From: Metellina segmentata
Taxonomy: Eukaryota > Arthropoda > Arachnida > Araneae > Tetragnathidae
Direction: 5' to 3'
Length of the DNA stretch: 64,000 nt
NCBI GenBank assembly: GCA_947359465.1
Contig: OX375879.1
Coordinates: 121,102,557 to 121,166,556, forward strand
The position numbers and the translations under genes were made by a program. Shown here piece by piece: positions 10,457 to 20,591 of the stretch (position 1 is its first letter; every line of letters begins with the position of its first letter). The notes below the pieces were generated by a model, which was not told where the DNA came from, made no database searches, and saw only the letters and a program-made list of their open reading frames with translations.

Positions 10457-11048
10457 TTTATTGATAACATATTTACAAATTCACCAAGCTTCTAAAGGCG
10501 TCTCTCGTCTATCTTTCTCGTCTCTTCTGCAATCGTTTATATGAAGTTGAAAGATCATACAAGATTGACATCAATATTATAATAGATTTCATGGTTCCTA
10601 ATTATTTACCATATGGCATGTTAAAATCAAGTCCTTTTCAGAGGTTGAGACCGATTCCAACATATTCCGTATTAGAGAGGAGAGTTTTATAATAGAGAGG
10701 AGAGTTTTATATATAAGGAGAGTTTTTAACTATATTGGCCTTTTTTTATCATTCGGTTTCTTTTGAATTGCAATACTGCACGTTTGTTCCCTTGCACTCG
10801 CTCCAAGTTTCCAATGACGTCACTGGCTGCTCCAAAGGCGGTTGCTGAAATCGTAATTATCTTTGATTTAATTGTTTTTTTTTTATTATTTTCCTTTCAT
10901 AACGGATTGTAAATTGTAAGAATTAACATTGTTTCATTTGAGTCACGGTACAGTGCAATCGCTTGTTTCAGGTTGCATTGTTTCTTGCTTTAAAAAAAAA
11001 GCATACGTATTACAGTTTAATTTTGCTTGGCGTAAAGACATTTTAAAA
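10457..11048 (+). repeat. tandem duplication, copy 1
   Basis: From TTTATTGATAACATATTTAC to GACATTTTAAAA it repeats the sequence at 11053-11820 with very few differences. About 175 bp present in copy 2 are missing and replaced by short GAGAGGAGAGTTTTAT repeats (10676-10725). No gene is visible. Confidence 0.85.
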
Positions 11049-11052
11049 TAAT

Positions 11053-11820
11053 TTTATTGATAACATATTTACAAATTCACCAAGCTTCTAAAGGCGTCTC
11101 TCGTCTATCTTTCTCGTCTCTTCTGCAATCGTTTATATGAAGTTGAAAGATCATACAAGATTGACATCAATATTATAATAGATTTCATGGTTCCTAATTA
11201 TCTACCATATGGCATGTTAAAATCAAGTCCTTTTCAGAGGTTGAGACCGATTCCAACATATTCCGTATTAGAGAGGAGAGTTTTATGCTGATGTTTCTGG
11301 TTAGTCTATGGAAATTTATTCCTCCCTGAATCTCTACGATTATAAAATGAAGTGTTTGTGCGCCTGTGGGTCTAAGGAGTGTCTAGACGAATCAATACAA
11401 CTTAAAGTCATGACATTTGGAACACAGGTAGTCAGTCCTAAAGGTGACTGAATGGACCGCGAAGCCCGAATTTTAAAATTTAATACAGAAAATTTTTTAA
11501 CTATATTGGCCTTTTTTTATCATTCGGTTTCTTTTGAATTGCAATACTGCACGTTTGTTCCCTTGCACTCGCTCCAAGTTTCCAATGACGTCACTGGCTG
11601 CTCCAAAGGCGGTTGCTGAAATCGTAATTATCTTTGATTTAATTGTTTTTTTTTTATTATTTTCCTTTCATAACGGATTGTAAATTGTAAGAATTAACAT
11701 TGTTTCATTTGAGTCACGGTACAGTGCAATCGCTTGTTTCAGGTTGCATTGTTTCTTGCTTTAAAAAAAAAAGCATACGTATTACAGTTTAATTTTGCTT
11801 GGCGTAAAGACATTTTAAAA
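11053..11820 (+). repeat. tandem duplication, copy 2
   Basis: Same unit as copy 1 but longer. The extra segment (about 11288-11495) contains a Helitron-like 5' end. Either copy 2 gained the segment or copy 1 lost it. The junction repeats in copy 1 favour a deletion-type event there. Confidence 0.85.
11331..11495 (+). mobile_element. Helitron 5'-end fragment
   Basis: An A precedes TCTCTACGATTATAAAATGA, then AAGTGTTTG, a GGAACACAGGTAG motif and ATTTTAAAATTTAAT. The same blocks occur in order in the Helitron at 46762-47306. The 3' end is missing. Confidence 0.6.
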
Positions 11821-12198
11821 GCATCTTTCTTGCTTTTTTCTTTAGCTTTAACACTTTTTGAAAATTTGATTTACTTTGACGGAATCGGTGATTGTTTAAT
11901 TTTTATCCTTTTAGTTTTGATTTACGTTGCTTGTCGGGAATCAATGATTAGCGTTAAGACTTTTTAAAAGCATAACTTTTTCTTGCTTTTTTCTTTAGCT
12001 TTAAGACTTTTTGAATTTGTATAATTTCGGAAATTTTATTGTTTTTCTTCTTATTTCTAAAGCTTTAAGATTTTTTGAAAGCGATATTTGGTTGTTATCA
12101 TGTTGGTTTTGATTTACATTGTTTGTCGGCATCAGTGATTAAAGTTAAGAATTTTTAAAAGCATAACTTCATTGCTTTTTTCTTTAGCTTTAAGATAT
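11815..12198 (+). repeat. degenerate tandem repeat of about 150 bp
   Basis: The block TTGCTTTTTTCTTTAGCTTT, followed by AAGACTTTTTGAA, recurs near 11830, 11972, 12050 and 12172, with TTGATTTAC..TTG.TTGTCGG between. The Tc1-type element at 12200 inserted at the right end. Confidence 0.6.
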
Positions 12199-12199
12199 A

Positions 12200-13453
12200 C
12201 AGGGGTTGGACAAAATACGAACACTTGTGAAAAAATTGCATTCGAAAGAAACCTCTCGTATACTCCTGCCATCTAGCGGGGAAGGGTGCCACCTAGAGGA
12301 AGAGAAAGTACACACATCAGTCTGCTACTAGCAATGATAGAAGTCGGATGCGAAATATATTTCTGTGTTAAAATTGCGTTATGGCTGACCTCTCTGATTT
12401 CAAAAGAGGAATGATTGTTGGCGCCCGTCTTGCTGGAGCCTCAGTAATGATAACGGCCACCCTTCTAGGTGTTGGGAGAAGTACAGTATCGACTGCAATT
12501 ACAGCATATTTGAAACAGGAAAAAACATCACCTAAAAAGCACAACAGTGGTCGAAAATAGAAGCTGAATGACAGAGACAGAAGGGTTTGGAAGCGGATTG
12601 TGGTTAAAATACACAAGACTACAGTATCCCAGATAACATCTGAGATGAACCCACATATACAGGAAGCAGTTTCATCAGAAACTATCAGGCGTGAACTGCA
12701 TATGGCAAATATTCATGGGAGAGCGGTTATTTCAAAACTATTGATTACACCATGCAATGCCTTGAAGAGACGATTATGGTGTCGCGAGCATAAAAATTGG
12801 ACACAACAACAATGGGAGAATATGATATGGTCAGACGAATCGTCGTTCACACTATTCCCGACGTATTATTTACGTTTGGAAAATGCCACCAGAAGCTTAT
12901 CAAATTGACTGTCTTCGGCCTACGGTTAAGCATGGTGGCGGTTCAGTGATGATGTTTGGTGCGATATCACATCGTGGTCTTGGCCCACTTGTTGTTCTGA
13001 ATGGCCGTGTCACAGGAGAGGATTATGTCAGTCATTCCGACCATCTTAACCTGGTGGAAACTGTGTTTCCTGATAAACGACCAGTCTTCCAAGATGATAA
13101 TGCCCCCGTTCACACTTGTGGAATTTCCCGAGACTGGTTTTATGAACACGACGATGAAATAGAGCACCTCATCTGTTCCCCTCAGTCCCCTGATCTCAAT
13201 ATAATTGAACCTTTATGGGTTATTTTGGAAAACAAGCTGAGAAGTCGATTCCACCCTCTAAGGACACTTTCTGAATTAGGGACTTTTTTGCAATTTGAGT
13301 GAGAACGTATCCCACTGAATGTTGTACGTGACTTATATTTGTCTTTTCCACGTCGTATACAAGCTGTAAATCATGCAAAAGGAGGACCAACGGCCTATTA
13401 ATAAAAAAAGGTACTCTTTTCACAGGTGTTCACATTATTTTGCCCAACCCCTG
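12200..13453 (+). mobile_element. complete Tc1-type element, 1254 bp, defective
   Basis: Terminal inverted repeats start CAGGGGTTGGACAAAATACG on the left. The right end, read inward, is CAGGGGTTGGGCAAAATAAT. Both sides have the TA target duplication (12198-12199, 13454-13455). Full length for a Tc1 element, with one transposase gene broken by at least three mutations. Confidence 0.9.
12381..13401 (+). pseudogene. Tc1-type transposase, DD36E spacing, three lesions
   Basis: Starts MADLSDFKRGMIVGARLAG with a helix-turn-helix region (LGVGRSTVSTAI). The SETIRRELHMANIHGR second DNA-binding part and WSDESSF (first Asp) follow. Then come KHGGGSVMMFGAIS, FQDDNAPVHT (second Asp) and SPQSPDLNIIEPLW (Glu). 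It ends SFPRRIQAVNHAKGG at TAA 13399-13401. I count 36 residues between the second Asp and the Glu, against 34 in classic Tc1. Lesions are TAG at 12558-12560, a frameshift near 12855-12865, and TGA at 13300-13302 where Trp is expected. The repaired length would be about 340 residues, normal for the family. Confidence 0.9.
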
Positions 13454-13604
13454 TACATAGATTCTTAACATGATTACTCATCTTTTCATTAGTGGAATTG
13501 CAATCGCACACTTCAGCATCAGATTTTATTTTTACTCTTTTCATAATACGTTTACATATTACTGAGCTTTTTTTTTATTATTTAAAGCATTTTGATATTC
13601 TTTT

Positions 13605-13745
13605 TAAGAATCGAGTACAGCTAATACTTTTGAGGATGAAAGAATCGAGAAGAACGAATACTTTTAAGAATTTCAGAATCGAGTTCAACGAGCACTTTGA
13701 AGAATCGAGTACCACGCATACTTATAAGAATCGAGTATATTAATA
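13605..13745 (+). repeat. tandem repeat of about 35 bp, four units
   Basis: Units begin with AGAATCGAGTA or AGAATCGAGAA followed by a CACGCATACTTATA-like half. Divergent copies. The 83-codon frame across it is a by-product of the repeat. Confidence 0.7.
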
Positions 13746-13749
13746 GTTT

Positions 13750-13985
13750 GTATTCTGTTGCAAATCGGTGGTCCCCAATACAAAGGCTCTGAGGCAAGTG
13801 CCCCTACCTTAGGAACGCTCCCCCATTCGCAAAGGCGTAATTGCGGCGAGGCAGAGTGTGTGTACGTAGGCGGCATCCTGCCTCGGGTGAGCGATTGCAT
13901 CTGCTGTCATGGCACAGACCCCCACGTTACTTGTCAGATGGATGAGCGCCTCCAACCACGCTCCTTCCAGTGAAGCGAACTGAAG
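13750..13985. other. GC-rich island of unknown origin
   Basis: Clearly more GC-rich than its neighbours, with several CpG sites. It is open on both strands for about 71 codons (13758-13973 plus strand, 13685-13900 minus strand), which high GC content alone can cause. No domain recognised. It could be captured host DNA or part of an unrecognised element. Confidence 0.3.
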
Positions 13986-14333
13986 TAACTGCTTACGAGA
14001 CTAGTTACCGCAGGTTTTAAAGAATTGAGAAGATATTCGAGATCCACATCAACCTTTCGAGGGATACTACTAACAGTAAAAAGCTTTATTGGTGCTGCAC
14101 CAGTGAGATTTTAATTAAGTGCCCAGGTACCAATTCAGTATAGTTGAATGAATTCTATATCAGTATTGTTTTAGCCGCCAAGTTGTTTTGTAAGACAGGA
14201 TTATATTTAGGGAAATGAAATTATAAGTAGTACATATTACCATTAAAGTTAAGCATTTCGTTTTTTCAAATCCCAAGGAACCCAGGAAAGGTTTGGTAAA
14301 AGGGAATTAAAATTTATTCTATTTCTACGGTAA
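13986..14333. other. unique sequence, no gene seen
   Basis: AT-rich without recognisable features. Confidence 0.35.
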
Positions 14334-14641
14334 TAATTGGTAATTTTTTAATTCACGTCATACTAGAGCAACACAACGGGTTATTGACGACGGTCCGGGA
14401 TCAATCCCTTAAGAGAAAGACCCAAGAACAACAACACCGCGCCATTTTGAACCACGGTCAGATGACGAGGCAACACACGAGCTGGCATCCCACTCTCCAA
14501 ACTTTCACACCAACCCGTCGAAAGGACTTTCAGCCACGACAGATTTAAGGTGCACCAGCCGCCTCTCTACCTTACGCTTATAAACATCCATGCACTGACC
14601 CGAATTCGAACCAGGAACCTTCCGATCTAGAGGCTAACACC
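14334..14641 (-). repeat. SINE-A, older, head truncated, antisense
   Basis: Runs from GGTAATTTTTTAATTCACGT to CTAGAGGCTAACACC, stopping before the first 25 bp of the head. The many substitutions suggest an old copy. Confidence 0.75.
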
Positions 14642-14751
14642 ATTTCTACGGAAATTGATACCTTTCGTAAAATTGGTTGGTTGGGATTTTTTTGCCGCAA
14701 GGGTCAGATCGAGTCTAAAAGTACTTTTCGGTCTAATAAATCGGCTCCACG

Positions 14752-15050
14752 ATAGCCCGGATGGTGGAGTCGCGGATTTGTAATCGGCGAGTTGTGAATT
14801 TGAGACTCGATCCAACCCCCAACTTTTGTTGGGACATTATGCACGCTAAATCTGCCGTAACCTCAAATGTTCTCGTATAGGTGTGGAAGTTTGGTGAGTG
14901 AAGTGCCATCTCTGGCACTGTCACATTGTCATCTGACCATGGTTCAGGACTATGAGGCGTCGTCCTCGGGATCTTGCACTTCATAATTGATGTTAGAACG
15001 TCGCCCTTAGCCCGTTGTGTCACTATAGTGCAACATAAATTCAAGTACCC
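14752..15050 (+). repeat. SINE-B
   Basis: Head AGCCCGGATGGTGGAGTCGC with B box GAGACTCGATCCAACC, then a diverged body and an AAATTCAAGTACCCGACC tail. Old copy. Confidence 0.65.
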
Positions 15051-15065
15051 GACCCTCTACGAAGT

Positions 15066-15400
15066 CGGCAAGACCGTCGCCAATAGCCCGTTGTTATGCT
15101 CCAGAGTGATGTTAATAAAAAATAGCCGTCCAACCTATCTGGTGGTTAAGGTGTTAGCCTCTAGATAGGGAGGTTCCTGGTTTGTTAATCCCCATCTTTA
15201 TTCTGTCTTGACTGAAAGTCCCCACGTCGGGTTAGTGTGGAAATTTGGAGAGTGGGGATGCCAGCTGAGATGTTGCCTCGTCATCTAACCGTGGTTCAAA
15301 ATGGCGTGGTGTTTTCCTCGAGTCTTTCTCTTTAGGGATTGATCTCGGACCGTCGTCAATAGCCCGTTGTGTTTTTCTAGGGAGACGGTATATGAACAGA
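15066..15400 (+). repeat. SINE fragment followed by SINE-A
   Basis: A short SINE 3' fragment (15066-15120) precedes a SINE-A copy from GCCGTCCAACCTATCTGG (15125). That copy keeps the A box but has a damaged B box and ends near 15395 without a clean tail. Confidence 0.65.
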
Positions 15401-15553
15401 TATTGAGATGTAATTTTTTATAACTACAAATTTGAACAACAGGAATTAATTGGGGAAATACCTCGCACAAATATCGTTTCCCATTTCTAAATGCCACTGG
15501 ATTTATAAATTTCATCTAGCATTTTTAGTTTTCACATCTTCCATACCTTAAGT
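15401..15553. other. short unique spacer
   Basis: Nothing recognised. An AGATATTGAGATGTAAT block recurs near 16050. Confidence 0.3.
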
Positions 15554-15894
15554 GCCGACCAACCGGTATAGTGGTTAAGGTGTTAGCCTCTAGATCGGAA
15601 GGTTCCTGGCTCGAATCCGGGTCCGGGAATGGATGTTTGTAAGCGTATGGTGTAGAGGCGGCTGGTGCACCTTAAATCTGTCGTGGCCGAAAGTCCTCAC
15701 GTTGGGTTGAGGTGGAAGTTTGGAGAGTGGGGTGCCAGCTCAGGTGTTGCTTCGTCATCTGACCGTGGTTCAAAATTACGAGGTGTTGTCCTCGAATGGA
15801 TCTTTCCCTTAAGGGACTGATCCCGGACCGTCGTCAATAGCCCGTTGTGTTGCTCTAGTACGACGTTAACTAAAATTACCTTTACCATTACCAT
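15554..15894 (+). repeat. SINE-A, young, full length
   Basis: Complete from GCCGACCAACCGGTATAGTG to TACCTTTACCATTACC. ATACCTTAAGT before it and ATACTTTAAGT after it look like a target duplication with one difference. Good reference copy for the family. Confidence 0.85.
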
Positions 15895-16114
15895 ACTTTA
15901 AGTATTGTAGGATAGTGTCTTCTCGATCCACGACACCAGCGCCCTCTGTTGCGCGTGATGACTGGATTGTCAATAGTAAGACGGTACTCCCTGTTCTGAT
16001 GTAATGCTCAAATGTTGAGATATAATGTTAAGCTGTTTAGACGTCATGTTCAGATATTGAGATGTAATATTCTGAATTAATTAGCAACTATAAATAAATG
16101 CATTTAGTTTTTCA
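15895..16114. other. unique sequence
   Basis: Contains the degenerate repeat TGTTNAGATATTGAGATGTAA twice, also seen near 15390. No gene seen. Confidence 0.3.
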
Positions 16115-16432
16115 GATGGTATAGTGATGTGCGTGCACCACAATATCATGTTGCTATATCTCTAGGGTAACGAGTTCGATTCATTCCGCCTAACCGAAAA
16201 CAGTCGTGTTCGTGGAGGGCTGGTGCACGTTAAATATATCGTGGCCTCCAATGTCATCACGGTGACTGGGTGAGGAAATATGGGTGAAAGCTCAGGTCAG
16301 GTTCTCGTCGTCTGACCGCGGTTCTATATTACGAAACGTTGTCTTTGTATTTTTCCCTTCGGAATTGATCCCGGATCGTAGCCCATAGCTCGTCGTGTTG
16401 CTCCAGAGGGACGTTAATTACCTACATACCTA
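16115..16432 (+). repeat. SINE-B, diverged
   Basis: Head with GAGTTCGATTCATTC, shared body, and a tail ending ACCTACATACCTACA. Many substitutions. Confidence 0.65.
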
Positions 16433-17116
16433 CATTCCAACTAAAAATTCCCGTCTTCATCCATTACCTCATGTCCCGAGATTGGTTTGGGAGGCCATCC
16501 GTCAATCTCAGAATTCAGAAATGAGATCTGGAGAGGAGCAAGAGCAAAATGATTCGAAATAAAACTCCGGACCAGTCGAACCGGAGAACCAAAACTTGGT
16601 TGCATTCCAAGCAGTCGAGGGGGAAAAAATGCTCTTCCTCCTCAGAATTAATGGAAGAGTCTGTCTGATGCGTTTTGGCATCGCACCTACATCTAATAGT
16701 GTTCGCAAAAATGAAAAAACAAATTAAGAGCCCTAATATACTCAGATTAATCGGAGATGCAAACGTCCATCCGCCAGACGGTTCATGCTCAAGATACTTT
16801 GTTCGCTGCTGGAGACGTTTTCTTTGTGGCGGAAAGAGGGCCGTCTTGAGGGAAATTCCGTCGATGGTGTAAAATCGATATCTCTTTTAACGAGCAGAAT
16901 TGAAATTCTGAGTTTCGCTTGAAGAATTCGAATTTTGTTTCTTGCGGAGGATAATGAATGGTAGGGATGTCTTAGGAATGGCTTTTCAGTCGTCTCCTTT
17001 TGATCTAAGTAGTTGTAGATTAAAATAAATTAAAATTATCGCTTTCACACAACCGTCAAGAAATGGTGGGGAAAATGAGATAAATGAGTGTAAGTTGGTT
17101 TAGTCTATCCCACATA
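16433..17116. other. unique sequence, no gene recognised
   Basis: Frames of 65-66 codons exist on both strands (16508-16708 minus, 16675-16872 plus) without recognised domains. Not supported as genes. Confidence 0.35.
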
Positions 17117-17700
17117 GGGGGCCACGGTAGCTCGGTCGGAAGGGTACCGGATTAGCAAAGCGGTAATGGTAATGGTAATTTTTAGTTAACGTCGTACTAG
17201 AGCAACACAACGGGCTATTGACGACGGTCCGGGATCAGTCCCTTAAGGGAAAGATCCGAGGACAGCACCTCGTAATTTTGAACCACGGTCAGATGACGAA
17301 GCAACACCTGAGCTGGCACCCCACTCTCCAAACTTCCACGCCAACCCAACGTGAGGACTTTCGGCCACGACAGATTTAAGGTGCACCAGCCGCCTCTACA
17401 CCATACGCTTACAAACATCCATGCCCGGACCCGGATTCGAACCAGGAACCTTTCGATCAAGAGGCTAACACCTTAACCACTATACCGGTTGGTCGGCTGA
17501 TTAGCAAAGCGGAGGGTTGCTATTACGAATCCGACCCAAGACTAGTGTACAAAGGGAGCTAATGCATCTTAAATTAGTCGTGCCCTCATGTTGGCGTGGT
17601 GGTAATGTTTGGAGAGTGGGGTGGCACAACAGGTGCCGTGTTCACTTCATCTAGTCATGGTTTAAAATGATCTGATGCCGTCCACGATAAGTAATTTAAA
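17117..17700 (+). repeat. SINE-B interrupted by SINE-A
   Basis: The head GGCCACGGTAGCTCGGTCGG breaks at 17163 after GATTAGCAAAGCGG and resumes at 17499 with the same 14 bases. The rest of the SINE-B is diverged. The duplication brackets a nested SINE-A. Confidence 0.85.
17164..17498 (-). repeat. SINE-A, young, full length, nested in SINE-B head
   Basis: Flanked by the exact 14-bp duplication GATTAGCAAAGCGG (17150-17163, 17499-17512). Tail GGTAATGGTAATTTTTAG and head GGTTGGTCGGC are both complete. The insertion split the host SINE between its A and B boxes, which would destroy that copy's promoter. Confidence 0.9.
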
Positions 17701-17704
17701 AACA

Positions 17705-17885
17705 AAGTAAGGTAACTTTAATTAACGTCGTACTACAGCAACACAGCATCGACGACGGTCCGGGATCAATCACCTAAGGGAAAGATCTGAGGACATTACG
17801 ACGTCATTTTGAACCAAGGTCAGATGACGAGGCAAGGCCCCAGCTGGCACACCACTTTCCAAACTTCCACACCAACCCAACTGTT
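17705..17885 (-). repeat. SINE 3' half, antisense
   Basis: GGTAACTTTAATTAACGTCG to AACCCAACT, ending mid-body. Adjacent SINE-B pieces at 17886-17936 and 18270-18315 suggest a larger, older SINE-B around these insertions. Confidence 0.6.
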
Positions 17886-17936
17886 GTCCTTGGACCAGAA
17901 CTTGTGGGATGGATACCGGATCTATACCAATAGCCA

Positions 17937-18268
17937 GCCGACAAACCGGTATAGTGGTTAAGGTGTTAGTCTCTAGATAGGAAGGTTCCTGGTTCGAATC
18001 CGCCGGGTGCGGGCAAGGATGTTTGTAAGCGTATGGTGTATAAGCGACTGGTGCAACTTAAATCTCTCGTGGCCGTAAGTCCTCACGTTGGGTTGGTGTG
18101 GAAGTTTGGAGAGTGGGGTGCCAGCTCAGGTGTTGCTTCGTCATCTGACCGTGGTTCAAAATTACGAGGTGTTGTCCTGGGATCTTTCGTTTAAGTGACT
18201 GATCCCGGACCGTCGTCAATAGTCCGTTGTGTTGCTCTAGTACGACATTTACAAAAAATTACCAAATT
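17937..18268 (+). repeat. SINE-A, full length
   Basis: From GCCGACAAACCGGTATAGTG to AAAATTACCAAATTAC. An extra CCG follows the B box. Inserted in SINE-B sequence (CCAATAGCC before, GCCAGTAGCCCG after). Confidence 0.8.
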
Positions 18269-18315
18269 ACTATGCCAGTAGCCCGATATTTTGCTTCAGT
18301 GCGACGTTAATTCAA

Positions 18316-18910
18316 TGACCTACCTTCCATTTGTCACATAAACGAAACTGCGATACATTCGCCTTCCCAGACTCAGCCACCACGCACGCGCAGTTGGAGT
18401 CTGGAATTGCATAACGAGTGTTGTTGTTTTTTTTCCTTGACAGCCACTGTCATTGGAACTCTCCCCGAGAGCAACGTAAATACAGAAGAAATAAACAACT
18501 CCAATATATTGTTCCGGAATCGAGCCCAGAGCCACAGACTGTAGCTTTTGGCCGGATCTCAAGCATTCCAGAAGAAAAGCTGAGGAGGAGTTTATTTCGG
18601 ATATAGGTTACTCGGAGGAACGTATTTTTGCAGAAAAGAATTATTTTTCTTCGCATCTGTCTTCTACAGACGTTCAAGGATTCACGGCTACTTTTCCCGT
18701 GATTTAAGCTTTGCGAGAGAGTTTCTGCGTTTTCAGTTTCCCTCCCGGACTCTTTCTCTCTTCAGTGTCAGTAGAAATTTCCTCGTGTGTGTTTGTTCGC
18801 TTATTGTCTGTCTGGTGTCTGGGGCAACGTGGCCTAACAGCACCATATATAAAACACCCAAACTAAGCCACCCTCATCTGCATTTCAATAAATTCTCAAA
18901 TTCGATTTTT
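18316..18910. other. unique segment, possible host exon or promoter
   Basis: Less AT-rich than its surroundings and free of the repeats seen elsewhere. It contains a pyrimidine tract followed by TTGACAG|CC near 18430-18443 that could be a splice acceptor. A 62-codon frame at 18418-18606 crosses it, and CCATATATAAAAC near 18842 resembles a TATA box. None of this is decisive and no protein family is recognised. Confidence 0.25.
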
Positions 18911-18911
18911 G

Positions 18912-19130
18912 AGCTCAGGTGTTGCTTCGTCATCTGACCGTGGTTCAAAATGACGAGGCGTTGTCCTCGAATCTTTCCCTTAAGGGACTGATCCCGGACA
19001 GTCGTCAATAGCCCGTTGTGTTGCTCTAGTACGACGTTAACTAAAATTACCATTACCATTACCGGACTGTCGTCAATAGCCCGTTGTGTTTCTCTAGTAT
19101 GACGTTAATTAAAATTACCATTTTTTTTAC
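18912..19130 (+). repeat. SINE-A 3' half plus a second tail fragment
   Basis: Starts GAGCTCAGGTGTTGC mid-body and ends ACCATTACCATTACC. It is followed immediately by another 70-bp 3' terminal piece (CCGGACTGTCGTCAATAGCC). Confidence 0.7.
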
Positions 19131-19221
19131 CTATTCCATTTTGTAACTGACACCAAACAAATTTCATCGAAAAACCCAGACTTTATTTTCAATCGATTTG
19201 ATCAATCAATCGTTTTCAATC

Positions 19222-19505
19222 GATTGTTAGACTCTTGATAGGAAGGTTCCTGGTTCAAATACGGGTCAGTGCATGGATGTTTGTAAGCGTATGGTGTATA
19301 GGCGGCTGGTGCATCTTAAATCTGTCGTGGCCGAAAATCCATACGTTGGGTTGGTATGGAAGTTTGGAGAGTGAGGTACCTGCTCAGGTGTAACCACCTC
19401 ATCTGACCGTGGTTCAAAACGACGAGGTGTCCTCTATTAGAGTATGATCCCGGACCGCCACCAATAAACCGTTGAGTTGCTCTAGTGCGACGTTTATTAA
19501 AATAC
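19222..19505 (+). repeat. SINE-A, 5' end truncated
   Basis: Begins between the two promoter boxes (GACTCTTGATAGGAAGG), keeps GTTCCTGGTTCAAAT with one B-box change, and ends near AAAATACC. Diverged. Confidence 0.65.
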
Positions 19506-20204
19506 CACATTATCTGCTTCTTGATTTTGTATGTCTTGCGTCTGGCACAGTGTGGCCAAATATGATTCTTGCACCGTAAAATTCCAAAGCAACCAACAAC
19601 CCAACTGATTCTTGATGTGTATAGTTATTTAGATCATTTTCGGTATTTTTGTCTTTTTATAATTTTTAGGGCATTGCTTGGGTTATTACTCTCCCCAAGA
19701 TCTTTATCTAGGTTTCGGTCACTTGTAGCATAAAGTTTCGTTTTGACGTGAGTGTTAGGCAAAGTTTTCTTGAAACGTTACAAATCCGCAGTATCTTTAC
19801 TCAACGGTTAAGCTTTTTTTTTTTGCCGCAAGACATCGCAGATGACTCATCCGTCACTTCTGTCGGCAGAAAAGTCCGTAATCCATCCTTCACCGCACAA
19901 CAAAACCTTTCTACGTTTTTCTTTTGGTGTGAGAGTAATCGACTTGAGAAGGAGCACTATCAAGGGTCATTAGTCATGACTCAAAAAAAAAAAGCGAGAT
20001 ATCACATTGCTTTTGGGTCTTCGGGTCTTTTATCGGAATGCTTAAAATGCCTAAATCAATCCCAATGGTACGAGGAAAGATGGGTGGTTAACTGACGTCA
20101 CACTAGTGTTGGAATTTTTAATTAATCATACCTCATACGTCAATACGGAGCAACACAGCATACGTCAAACTGGAGGAAAACAACGACTATTAACAACGGT
20201 TAGG
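19506..20204. other. unique sequence, one 115-codon frame
   Basis: A remnant at 19530-19610 (GGCACAGTGTGGCCAA, AACCAACAACCCAAC) resembles 7560-7620 and may be the end of an old retroelement. The 115-codon frame at 19748-20095 contains no recognised domain and includes homopolymer-coded runs. Not supported as a gene. Confidence 0.35.
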
Positions 20205-20585
20205 ATGTAGATAGGTATTTTAATTTTAACGTCGTCTGGAGCAATACAACGGGCTATTGACGGTGGTCCAGGATTAATCCCAAAGGGGAAGAAACTAGGA
20301 CAACGACACGTAATTTTGAACCACGGTAAGATGACGAGAGCTGGCACATCACTCTCCAATCTTCCACACCACGCCAACGTAAGGGCGTTTGAGGACACCA
20401 ACAGATTTAACACGCACAAGCCCCCTTTGTATATGAAGGTCTTTGGTTGGATCGAGTTTCTAACTCGCAATCCTTCGATTGCTAACCCGTTGCTCTTCCA
20501 AACGGTTTACCGAGAGATGACAACACCCTGTAGTTTTGAACCACTGTCCGAGGACGAGGACTTCCATATCTCTCGAATGGGAGGA
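20205..20585 (-). repeat. SINE-B, antisense, diverged
   Basis: From AGATAGGTATTTTAATTTTA through the body to CTAACCCGTTGCTCTTCCAA. A second body fragment follows up to the Tc1 MITE. Confidence 0.65.
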
Positions 20586-20591
20586 CATGTA

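Noticed and set aside
15554..15640. tRNA gene
   Set aside because: A and B boxes are present, but no acceptor or anticodon stem pairs properly and the head continues into the SINE body.
15697..15894. Recurring frames such as the VNVVLEQHNGLLTTVRDQSL and GWCTLNLSWPKVLTLGWRGS families
   Set aside because: They are translations of SINE-A/B in fixed frames on either strand, repeated wherever the SINE occurs, and have no protein role.
19748..20095. 115-codon plus-strand frame
   Set aside because: No domain, homopolymer-coded runs, no splice or promoter context.
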